Of a stretch of DNA of 5,300 nt, positions 1-5,191 are shown piece by piece. The translations under genes were made by a program, and so were the position numbers. The notes beneath the pieces were generated by a model. It searched no databases. It was not told where the DNA came from and saw only the letters and a program-made list of their open reading frames with translations. This stretch comes from Planctomycetaceae bacterium. GTDB taxonomy: Bacteria > Planctomycetota > Phycisphaerae > Phycisphaerales > SM1A02. Each line of letters starts with the position of its first letter. Position 1 is the stretch's first letter. The stretch covers positions 1 through 5,300 of the forward strand of contig CANHFL010000109.1 of NCBI GenBank assembly GCA_947459855.1, given 5' to 3'.

Positions 1-2
1 CG

Positions 3-176
3 GCCGCGTTCCTGGTGGCCGCCTACGTGGCGCTCACCGGTTCGCGGCTCGGCCACGTCCTCTGCGCCCGTCTGACGCCGCGCGTCCTGCTCGTCCTGGG
101 CCTTGCCACCGTCGCGGCCTGGGTCTACAAGATCATCCTCATGCGCGGCGCGATGCCGTCGCTCCTTCCCTCATGA
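3..176 (+). CDS. C-terminal part of a small membrane protein, possibly DUF2752
   Basis: The window opens inside this gene; 57 codons are visible before a TGA. The fragment has one hydrophobic stretch at its beginning (AAFLVAAYVAL) and a second one further on (VLLVLGLATVAAWVY) followed by a Lys and a short tail, so it is the end of an integral membrane protein. The pattern of a hydrophobic helix, a short Arg-containing loop with Thr-Pro-Arg, then a last helix ending in Trp-x-Tyr-Lys resembles the C-terminus of DUF2752 proteins, small membrane proteins of unknown function. The diagnostic Cys-containing N-terminal part would lie upstream, so this assignment is only a guess. The stop codon overlaps the ATG of the following lipoprotein gene by the ATGA arrangement, which suggests translational coupling and a shared transcript. 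The reading frame itself is well supported by GC-rich third positions. Confidence 0.6.
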   Translation, partial: AAFLVAAYVALTGSRLGHVLCARLTPRVLLVLGLATVAAWVYKIILMRGAMPSLLPS

Positions 177-859
177 CCCCACGCCACCCCGTCGTCCGTC
201 TTGCCGTGCCGCTCGCCGCCGTTGCGTCGCTCGCGATGCTGGGCTCCTGCGGCATCTTCGGCATCGCGTCCAAGGTCGGCGAGGCGATCGAGGCCGAGAA
301 GAAGATCGAGGTCCTGGCCAAGTACCGCGGGCTGGAGAACAAGACCGTCGCGGTGGTGGTGAACGCCGACCGCGGCACGCTCTACGACCACCCCGTCGTG
401 GTCCCGCAGGTGGCATTCAACATCGCGGGCGGCATCCAGCAGCACGTGAGCGGTGCCAAGGTCATGAACTACCGCGAGTCGCTGGCGTGGTGCTACAAGA
501 CGCCCAGCTGGACGACGCTGCCCCTGGGCCAGGTGATCGACGACCTGGGCGTCGAGCGCGTGGTCTACGTGGATCTCTACGAGTTCCGCCTGAACCCGCC
601 CGGCAACCGATGGCTCTGGGAGGGCATGGCCGGCGCCAACATCATGATCCTGGAGAAGGAGTCGCTGGACCCCGACGCCGCCGCCGAGACGTACGAGATG
701 GTGGTCCGCTTCCCCGACCAGAAGGACCTGAGCCGCGAGAGCGCGCGCGAGGCCGACGTGCAGCTCGGCCTGGTCGCCCGCTTCACGCAGTCGGTGTCGA
801 AGCTCTTCTACGACCACATGGAAGACAAGTACCCCGACAAGAAGATCAACCCGCGCTGA
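173..859 (+). CDS. Predicted lipoprotein of unknown function, first of a tandem pair
   Basis: The 228-residue product begins with a lipoprotein signal: Arg4 and Arg9, a hydrophobic core, then lipobox Leu-Gly-Ser-Cys at residues 23-26, so Cys26 should be lipidated and the protein anchored to a membrane. Residue +2 is Gly, not Asp, which under the enterobacterial rule would favour the outer membrane; whether the rule applies here is unknown. A short Lys/Glu-rich helix (about 33-50) follows, then alternating beta and alpha segments: KTVAVVV (57-63), a helix around 78-92, and ERVVYVDLYEF (128-138). The end (208-215) reads VSKLFYDH before a basic tail. These blocks recur in the same order in the next gene, so the two look like paralogues. 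The fold may resemble CsgG/LpoB/TolB-N type domains, but I cannot assign a family. No clear ribosome binding site precedes the ATG; coupling to the upstream gene by a 4-nt overlap explains this. Confidence 0.8.
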   Translation: MTPRHPVVRLAVPLAAVASLAMLGSCGIFGIASKVGEAIEAEKKIEVLAKYRGLENKTVAVVVNADRGTLYDHPVVVPQVAFNIAGGIQQHVSGAKVMNYRESLAWCYKTPSWTTLPLGQVIDDLGVERVVYVDLYEFRLNPPGNRWLWEGMAGANIMILEKESLDPDAAAETYEMVVRFPDQKDLSRESAREADVQLGLVARFTQSVSKLFYDHMEDKYPDKKINPR

Positions 860-875
860 GCCGGGCCAACCGCCG

Positions 876-1550
876 ATGACCGCCCTCGCACGTGCCATCC
901 TCGCCTCGTTCGCACTCGCCGCCGCCTGCGCCGCGGGCTGCAACTACGCCACGCCCGCGCTGTGGGTGCTGCAGGGCCCGCCCAAGAAGCCCGCCGAGTA
1001 CACGCTGCCGAAGGACCGCAAGACGGTCGTCTTCGTCGACGACCGCAAGAACGTGGTGAGCCGGCTGCAGCTCCGTTCCCAGCTGGCCGACGACGTCGGC
1101 ACGGTGCTGCGGGACCAGGGCCTCGTGACCAACGTCGTCAGCGGCCGCGAGCTGATCGCCTTCGTGCGCCGCAACGAGACCGCGTCGAAGCTGGTCTCGA
1201 TCGGCGAGCTCGGCCAGGCGGCCGGTGCCGAGGTCGTCGTCTACATCGAGATGCAGGCCTTCGCGCTCTCGCCCGACGGCGCGACCCCGCGGCCGACCGC
1301 GGTGGCGCGCGTCAAGGTCGTCGACGTCAAGGCGAAGGAGCGGCTGTTCCCCTCGATGGGCGGCGAGTCCGACGGCTTCGAGGTCAGCGTCGACATCGAG
1401 ACGCTCACGACCGACTCGTACCGCACCTCCGCGGCGCGCCGCCGCATGGAGGACGCGCTGGAGAAGAAGCTGGCCGACCACGTGGCCAAGGTCTTCTACG
1501 AGCACGAGCCCTCCGGCTTCGGCAAGGGCGTGACGAACCCGGAACGCTGA
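876..1550 (+). CDS. Predicted lipoprotein of unknown function, second of a tandem pair
   Basis: The 224-residue product starts with a short signal peptide (one Arg at position 6, hydrophobic core 7-17) and ends it at Ala-Ala-Gly-Cys, residues 19-22, an acceptable if not ideal lipobox; Asn follows the Cys. A Pro-rich linker (about 25-45) leads to a domain with KTVVFVDD (49-56), a long helix (63-82), SGRELIAF (89-96), AEVVVYIEMQAFALSP (118-133), a strand VARVKVVDVKAKERLF (143-158) and a C-terminal helix ending VAKVFYEH (203-210). The KTV strand, the VVYI/VVYV strand with its Phe-x-Leu-x-Pro ending and the FY(D/E)H motif match the preceding gene in order and spacing. The start lies 16 nt after the stop of that gene, so both are probably co-transcribed. 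Function is unknown. A role in envelope assembly or transport is an inference from location only. Confidence 0.8.
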   Translation: MTALARAILASFALAAACAAGCNYATPALWVLQGPPKKPAEYTLPKDRKTVVFVDDRKNVVSRLQLRSQLADDVGTVLRDQGLVTNVVSGRELIAFVRRNETASKLVSIGELGQAAGAEVVVYIEMQAFALSPDGATPRPTAVARVKVVDVKAKERLFPSMGGESDGFEVSVDIETLTTDSYRTSAARRRMEDALEKKLADHVAKVFYEHEPSGFGKGVTNPER

Positions 1551-1554
1551 CGCG

Positions 1555-2511
1555 ATGGCGCCGCTCCACCTGATCGATGCGGATGCATGCGCCGCGCCGC
1601 GGCTGCGGGCGATCGCGGCGGCCTCGGCCGGCGCGCCCTGCGCGCTGATCGGCACCGGCGAGGATGCGGCCCGCGCGGCGTCGTGCGGCGTCGCCCTGGC
1701 CGCGTCGTTCGCGCCGCCCGCGGGATCGATGGCGCTGGGCATGCGCGCGCTGCGGAACGCGCTGTCGCCCCTGGTCGGCCGTGCGGGCAAGGTGGTGACG
1801 TGGGGCGCGCGTGCCGACGAGGCCGCGCGCGGCTGCGGCTGGCGGCGCGAGGCCGTCGTGGAGCCGCTTCCCGCGTCGGTGAGTCCGGACGGCAGCCGAG
1901 CTGAGCTTCGCGCAGGCTGGGAGCTGGACGACGATCGCCCCGTGTTCCTGGCAATCGCATCGCCGGCGGCGTCGTGCGATTCACGCGTGGCGCTCGAGGT
2001 TGCCGCGCGGGTCGCGGTGGCGTCGCGCCCGGTGGCGCTGGTGGTGCACCCGGCATCGGCGCGGATCGCGCGCACGCGGGCATGGTCGTCGATCGCCGGC
2101 GCCGAGTGGCGGCTGATCGTCGACGAGCGTGCGGACGACCCCGAGCGCCGGGCGCCCGCGATCGACATCGGCGTGGCGTTCGACCGCCCGGCTTCGGCGC
2201 TCGCGGCCGGCGCGCGGGCGTCGGGCGGATGGGCGCGCTGGTCGGCGGACCTGGCGCACGGCATCCTGCGCGAGCCGGCGCCCGGCGACGCGTCCGGTGC
2301 GCGCGTGGCGCTGCGCGCCGGCATCCCGTTGGTGGTGGGGCAGTCGAGCCCGGCGGCGGCCCTGCTGGGCGGCCCCGTCCCCGAGTGCGCCTTCGCGGTG
2401 GGCGATCCGTCCGCGGGCTGCCGCGCCGCGGTGCGCCTGCTGGACGACCCGGCGTTGCGCGCCGACGTGCTGGCCCGTCAGCGCTCGGCGGCGGGCGTCG
2501 GCGCGGCCTGA
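1555..2511 (+). CDS. Divergent GT-B (GT4-like) glycosyltransferase-like protein
   Basis: This 318-residue Ala/Arg-rich protein has no signal peptide or membrane segment. It can be read as a two-domain GT-B fold: an N-terminal half to about residue 105, a linker with SRAELRAGWELDDD (114-127) where GT4 enzymes commonly carry an R-x-x-L-R-x-x-W-x-L pattern before the second domain, then a beta strand PVFLAIA (129-135). The C-terminal part is the best match: RAGIPLVVG (254-262), then CAFAVGDP (278-285), AAVRLLDDPALRADVLARQR (291-310), the usual end of group 1 glycosyltransferases. The E-x7-E motif expected just before the AGIPLVV block is not visible: by my alignment the positions hold Pro243 and Val251. 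It may therefore be catalytically inactive or use other residues. It starts 4 nt after the second lipoprotein stop, so it belongs to the same operon. Its last 34 nt overlap the opposing amidohydrolase gene. Confidence 0.65.
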   Translation: MAPLHLIDADACAAPRLRAIAAASAGAPCALIGTGEDAARAASCGVALAASFAPPAGSMALGMRALRNALSPLVGRAGKVVTWGARADEAARGCGWRREAVVEPLPASVSPDGSRAELRAGWELDDDRPVFLAIASPAASCDSRVALEVAARVAVASRPVALVVHPASARIARTRAWSSIAGAEWRLIVDERADDPERRAPAIDIGVAFDRPASALAAGARASGGWARWSADLAHGILREPAPGDASGARVALRAGIPLVVGQSSPAAALLGGPVPECAFAVGDPSAGCRAAVRLLDDPALRADVLARQRSAAGVGAA

Positions 2512-3632
2512 ACGGGGCCAAGCAGCGCCGCCGCGGCGTCGTGGTAGAGGACGCGCAGCAGGTCGGGTGACAGTCGCTTGCCGCGCAGCGGCGGCGCGTC
2601 GTGCGGGTGGCGGGCCGGGTCGACCATCGCCAGGTCGGGGTCCGAGATCGGGCTCTCCGCGTCCCAGTCGCCCTCCCAGAGCGTGCGCAGCGCCCAGTAG
2701 CGGCTGGCGTAGAGGTCGAACGCGCTCTCCTGGTCGCTTGCCTTCGCGGCCATCTCGGTCTTGTTGTCGCCGGTGCGCAGGTGGTCCTCGCTGGTGACGA
2801 TGTCGCTGCCGAAGAGGATGCGGCCCCGCCACCGCTCCAGGAACGCGACGACGTCCTCGCGCGGGTGGCGGCTGATCTCGCGCACGATCCACTTGGTGGC
2901 GCTGGCGTCCAGGTGCAGGTTCGGGTGGCGCTCCAGCAGGCCCGAGAGGAACGCGAGGTCCTCGGGGAAGCCGCCCAGGTGCGCGACCATCCACGGGTTC
3001 GGGTAGCGGTCCAGCAGGCGCTCGAGCGGCTCGTAGTGCTGGCGCTTGATGCCGTAGCGCGAGGCATCCGCGTACTTCGTCGCGAACCACGTGTCGGGAT
3101 CCGCCACGTGCGCCATCATCACCATGCCGAGCGACGCGGCCTCGTCCATCGCGGCAAGCCGATGCGGTGCGTCGAGCCGCAGCAGCGTTGGGTCGCCTGC
3201 CTCGGCGCCGAAGTCGATGCCGCGAGGCGCCGCCCAGAACTTGCAGAGGCGCGCGCCCTCGGCGTGGAAGTGCCGGATGCGCTCCAGGAACTGGCGTCCG
3301 TGCGCCGCGATTCGGTCGGGACTGCTGAAGTCGGGCACCGCGATGAACTGCACGCGGTCCCCCAACACGCGGCGGATCGTGGGGATGTCCTCGAGCCGCG
3401 TCATCGAGTGGATGCGCCGGATGCCGTAGAGGTCCATCGACTCGGCCAGGAGCGCGGCGGCGCGCTCGCCGTGCACGTGCGCGTGCGCGTCGATGATCGG
3501 GTGGGGCAGGCGCGCGAAGGCCTGTGACTCGGCGCGGTAGTCCATGCCGATCCGGTTGGACGGATTGACGAAATCGCCCGTGGCGGTGAAGCCCGGGCGC
3601 CTGGCAGCGGACATTGGGGCGACGCTCGTCAT
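2478..3632 (-). CDS. Amidohydrolase (Amidohydro_2 family, TIM barrel)
   Basis: The 384-residue product carries the metal-site motifs of the amidohydrolase superfamily 2 group: IIDAHAHVHG with D48, H50 and H52 at the end of strand 1, MMAHVAD with H175, VAHLGG with H218, and ILFGSD with D277 near the end of the barrel. This spacing and length (about 300-390) fit metal-dependent hydrolases or ACMSD-like decarboxylases; the substrate cannot be read from the sequence. The protein is predicted to be cytoplasmic, as no signal peptide is seen. I chose the ATG at 3632 because AGGA lies 9 nt upstream (complement of 3642-3645). The frame stays open upstream to 3908, but that part is Arg/Pro-rich and overlaps the flavin reductase gene. 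ATG codons at 3614 and 3545 are alternatives; the latter would start just before the conserved region. It lies 52 nt after the flavin reductase gene and is probably in its operon. Confidence 0.88.
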   Translation of the reverse strand: MTSVAPMSAARRPGFTATGDFVNPSNRIGMDYRAESQAFARLPHPIIDAHAHVHGERAAALLAESMDLYGIRRIHSMTRLEDIPTIRRVLGDRVQFIAVPDFSSPDRIAAHGRQFLERIRHFHAEGARLCKFWAAPRGIDFGAEAGDPTLLRLDAPHRLAAMDEAASLGMVMMAHVADPDTWFATKYADASRYGIKRQHYEPLERLLDRYPNPWMVAHLGGFPEDLAFLSGLLERHPNLHLDASATKWIVREISRHPREDVVAFLERWRGRILFGSDIVTSEDHLRTGDNKTEMAAKASDQESAFDLYASRYWALRTLWEGDWDAESPISDPDLAMVDPARHPHDAPPLRGKRLSPDLLRVLYHDAAAALLGPVQAAPTPAAER

Positions 3633-3641
3633 CGGCGCGGA

Positions 3642-3645
3642 TCCT
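3642..3645 (-). promoter_or_regulatory. Ribosome binding site for the amidohydrolase gene
   Basis: Read on the minus strand this is AGGA, 9 nt before the ATG at 3632. It decides the start, because the same frame is open for a further 92 codons upstream. Confidence 0.5.
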
Positions 3646-3684
3646 AGGCCGACGATGCGCGGTGCGGCGTGCGGCTGCGCGGGA

Positions 3685-4332
3685 TCAGCGGCGCGAGCGC
3701 GTCTTCTTGGCGGCGCCCTTGCGCGTCGCGGCGGGCTTCGCGGTGGGCGTCGCGGCGCGCGTCGGCGTGCGGGGTGCGGCGGCCGTGCGCTCGGGCAGCG
3801 CGGCGGCGCGTGCAGGCGCGGCCGCGGGCACGGCGCGGCGCAGTGCAGCGGTCTCGCCGTCGCACAGGCATGCGGTGCCGGGCTTCGGATCGAGCAGCGT
3901 CGACGCATGGTGAACGACGCCGACGTAGATCTCGCAGTCGCCGTCGGTATCGACGTGGCGCGCGAGCTCGCAGTCGATGAAGCCGAGCGCGCGTGCGGGG
4001 ACGGGGCATCCGCTCGGCGTGCGTGCGGTGATCATGCCGATGAACGGATCGACGCCCGGCGTCTGCAGTTCGAATGCGCGCGCGGCCAGGCGATCCTGCG
4101 GATCCAGCTGGCACACCGCGAAGCTGCGGCTGTCGCGGATGAGCGGGCTCAGCGCGTGGCCCTTCGTGACGGCGATCATCACCATCGGCGGATTGACGGA
4201 GCACTGCTGCACCCAGCGCACGATCGCCCCACCGCGCAGGTCCGCGTGGCCCGAGGTGAGCACGAAGAGTCCCGACGGGATGCGGTCCATGGCCGGCGCG
4301 ACGTCAGTTCGCGCGGCCGGCACCCAGTCCAT
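3685..4332 (-). CDS. Flavin reductase-like FMN-binding protein with basic C-terminal tail
   Basis: The 215-residue protein shows the flavin reductase-like (split-barrel, FMN-binding) pattern: RIPSGLFVLTS (17-27), then GGAIVRWVQQCSVNPPMVMIAV (34-55) with the typical Cys/Ser-x-x-Pro-Pro segment, SPLIRDSRSFAVCQL (62-76), and after a variable part ARALGFIDCELARHVDTDGDC (113-133) and YVGVVHHAS (136-144). Such proteins bind FMN and reduce it with NAD(P)H, or are flavoproteins acting on other substrates. From about residue 164 the sequence becomes an Ala/Pro/Thr tail with about 14 Arg/Lys and one Glu, ending KGAAKKTRSRR; this is not part of the enzyme domain. I prefer the ATG at 4332, because AGGA lies 5 nt upstream (complement of 4338-4341). 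An in-frame GTG at 4356 would add 8 residues. It is the first gene of a minus-strand pair and is divergent from mraZ. Confidence 0.83.
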   Translation of the reverse strand: MDWVPAARTDVAPAMDRIPSGLFVLTSGHADLRGGAIVRWVQQCSVNPPMVMIAVTKGHALSPLIRDSRSFAVCQLDPQDRLAARAFELQTPGVDPFIGMITARTPSGCPVPARALGFIDCELARHVDTDGDCEIYVGVVHHASTLLDPKPGTACLCDGETAALRRAVPAAAPARAAALPERTAAAPRTPTRAATPTAKPAATRKGAAKKTRSRR

Positions 4333-4584
4333 GGCATTCCTGTTGCGGGGGTTCACGGGTGGCGGGGCCTTTCAGGGCGTTGCGGAGCAGCAAGCACGGC
4401 GGATCCCACGCAGGACCCCAGCGGCTCTACGGATGCGGCGGTGGGGCGGTGTGGGAAAAACGCCGAACGACGTCCGAAGGATGATCCGGGACTGCTGGAT
4501 TTCCACAAGATCATGCCGCGAATGGGGTTACGGCAAATGAATGCGGATTGGTTCGCGGACCCTGAAAGAAAAAGTGAAGAAAGT
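4333..4584. other. Divergent intergenic region between flavin reductase and mraZ, distal part
   Basis: The two divergent genes are separated by 333 nt in all; this is the part before the MraZ-type repeats. I see no credible gene here on either strand. The first 100 nt are GC-rich and must contain the leader, and probably the promoter, of the minus-strand pair, but I found no clear -35/-10 pair. A TGGGG-N5-TGGGA pair lies at 4442-4456 and a single TGGGG at 4523-4527. From about 4562 the plus strand becomes a purine-rich, less GC-rich tract that runs into the repeats near mraZ. Confidence 0.6.
4338..4341 (-). promoter_or_regulatory. Ribosome binding site for the flavin reductase gene
   Basis: Read on the minus strand this is AGGA, 5 nt before the ATG at 4332. 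It favours the ATG over the in-frame GTG at 4356, which has only a weak AAAGG-like sequence further away. Confidence 0.5.
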
Positions 4585-4630
4585 TGGGTCCAAAGGGGTG
4601 CGGTGTGTTGTCTGGTGGGGCAAAGTGGGG
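4585..4630 (+). promoter_or_regulatory. Predicted MraZ operator: TGGG-type repeats on a 10-bp period
   Basis: TGGGG occurs at 4616-4620 and 4626-4630 with exactly 5 nt between, and a degenerate unit TGTTG lies in register at 4606-4610. A second set one base out of phase holds TGGGT at 4585-4589 and GGGGT at 4595-4599. MraZ of E. coli is known to bind TGGGN direct repeats separated by 5-nt spacers upstream of its own gene, so the match in sequence, spacing and place is good. The ring-shaped MraZ oligomer would contact successive repeats on one face of the DNA. The array lies 36-81 nt before the mraZ GTG and overlaps the proposed promoter, which suggests autoregulation. Binding itself is inferred. 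Confidence 0.62.
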
Positions 4631-4636
4631 TACTGT
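4608..4636 (+). promoter_or_regulatory. Possible sigma-70-type promoter of mraZ
   Basis: TTGTCT (4608-4613) and TACTGT (4631-4636) are separated by 17 nt and could be the -35 and -10 elements; the -10 fits the TAnnnT form common in GC-rich bacteria. Transcription would then begin near 4643, giving a leader of roughly 23 nt. The two perfect TGGGG repeats lie inside the spacer, so MraZ binding would block polymerase. The match to consensus is modest (4/6 and 3/6). Confidence 0.35.
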
Positions 4637-4652
4637 GTGCGCCGGCGCTACA

Positions 4653-4657
4653 GGAGG
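4653..4657 (+). promoter_or_regulatory. Ribosome binding site of mraZ
   Basis: GGAGG lies 8 nt before the GTG at 4666. It is the strongest Shine-Dalgarno sequence placed at a proper distance from a start in the window and fixes the mraZ start, although the same frame stays open far upstream. Confidence 0.75.
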
Positions 4658-4665
4658 CCCGCACC

Positions 4666-5139
4666 GTGCTCTTTCTCGGCGAATACGAGCACACCCTCGA
4701 TCAGAAGCAGCGGCTGGCGATCCCGGCCGAGCTTCGCGAGGTGATGGACGAGAAGGTCCACGGTGAGGGCTTCATCGCAGCGCCTGGGACGAACGGTTCG
4801 CTCTGGCTCTGGCCCGAGAAGACCTTTGCCCAGCTCGCACAGTCCCTGGGCGGATCGCTGGTCAGCGACCCGCAGCTCCAGGACTTCGAGCGAATGATGT
4901 TCTCCCAGTCGGCCCGCGTGCCGCTGGACAGCGCAGGCCGCGTCCGAATCCCGGAGCGCCTGCTCCAGAGGTTCGGTCTCACGGGATCCATCATGATCCT
5001 GGGCGTCAGGGACCACCTCGAGCTGACGGACCCCGCCAGCTGGAAGCGCGAACAGGAGCGCCTCCAGCCGCTCACCGAAGAACTCTCGCGCCGCGCGCGG
5101 CTGGCCATGCAGGCCCCGCCGCACAAGGCGCAGACCTGA
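4666..5139 (+). CDS. mraZ: MraZ, transcriptional regulator of the dcw cluster
   Basis: The 157-residue product is a clear MraZ, a DNA-binding protein of the SpoVT/AbrB fold that forms ring oligomers and represses the division and cell wall (dcw) cluster in the bacteria studied. The N-terminal block FLGEYEHTLDQKQRLAIPAE (3-22) holds the first D-x3-R motif (D12, R16) with the following IP. The second repeat holds LDSAGRVRIP (87-96) with D88 and R92. FSQSARVP (79-86) and ILGVRDHLEL (111-120) are also typical. The usual length is about 140-150, so the C-terminus (about 144-157, with a Pro-Pro-His-Lys end) is slightly extended. The start is GTG; GGAGG 8 nt upstream supports it, and the protein then begins like other MraZ proteins. 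The next gene appears to be rsmH, the usual partner. TGGG-type repeats upstream suggest autoregulation. Confidence 0.95.
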   Translation: MLFLGEYEHTLDQKQRLAIPAELREVMDEKVHGEGFIAAPGTNGSLWLWPEKTFAQLAQSLGGSLVSDPQLQDFERMMFSQSARVPLDSAGRVRIPERLLQRFGLTGSIMILGVRDHLELTDPASWKREQERLQPLTEELSRRARLAMQAPPHKAQT

Positions 5140-5145
5140 ACCCCG

Positions 5146-5164
5146 CGGCCGACGGATTCGGCCG
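5146..5164 (+). repeat. Small inverted repeat between mraZ and the next gene
   Basis: CGGCCG at 5146-5151 recurs at 5159-5164; it is self-complementary, so a 6-bp stem with a 7-nt loop is possible, and the unit with AC attached is also a direct repeat. No T-run follows, so it does not look like an intrinsic terminator. It could be chance in GC-rich DNA. Confidence 0.3.
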
Positions 5165-5180
5165 ACAAGTGAAGACCTGT

Positions 5181-5186
5181 AAAGGA
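5181..5186 (+). promoter_or_regulatory. Ribosome binding site of the putative rsmH gene
   Basis: AAAGGA lies 5 nt before a GTG at 5192. It supports that codon as the start of the last, incomplete gene, but in-frame GTG at 5231 and ATG at 5279 and 5297 remain possible. The GGAGGAAGG at 5207-5215 is too far (15 nt) from the GTG at 5231 to be convincing. Confidence 0.45.
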
Positions 5187-5191
5187 CTTAC

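Noticed and set aside
846..2324. Long minus-strand open frame of 492 codons opposite the lipoprotein and GT-B-like genes
   Set aside because: Composition is Ala/Arg/Ser/His low-complexity without any motif; it is a shadow of GC-rich coding on the plus strand.
2486..2533. Inverted repeat CGGCGGCG / CGCCGCCG at the convergent junction as a bidirectional terminator
   Set aside because: The 8-bp arms are separated by 32 nt, no T-run is present on either side, and such GCC/GGC complementarity is common by chance at this GC content.
1496..3090. Minus-strand open frames crossing the GT-B-like and amidohydrolase genes
   Set aside because: They are Arg/Pro-rich and run through two genes with recognisable family motifs in other frames.
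2601..3527. Plus-strand open frame opposite the amidohydrolase
   Set aside because: It is Val/Arg/Ala-rich with no motif, and the opposite strand carries all the metal-site motifs of an amidohydrolase.
3633..3908. Upstream extension of the amidohydrolase reading frame
   Set aside because: The 92 extra codons are Arg/Pro/Ala-rich, overlap the flavin reductase gene in another frame on the same strand, and a good AGGA site precedes the ATG at 3632.
3544..4665. Long open frame in front of mraZ on the plus strand
   Set aside because: It runs antisense to two genes with clear domains, has low-complexity Arg/Gly/Ala composition, and mraZ has its own GGAGG and a family-typical start at 4666.
5140..5191. 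Terminator between mraZ and the next gene
   Set aside because: The only hairpin (5146-5164) has a 6-bp stem and no following T-run; mraZ and rsmH are normally co-transcribed.
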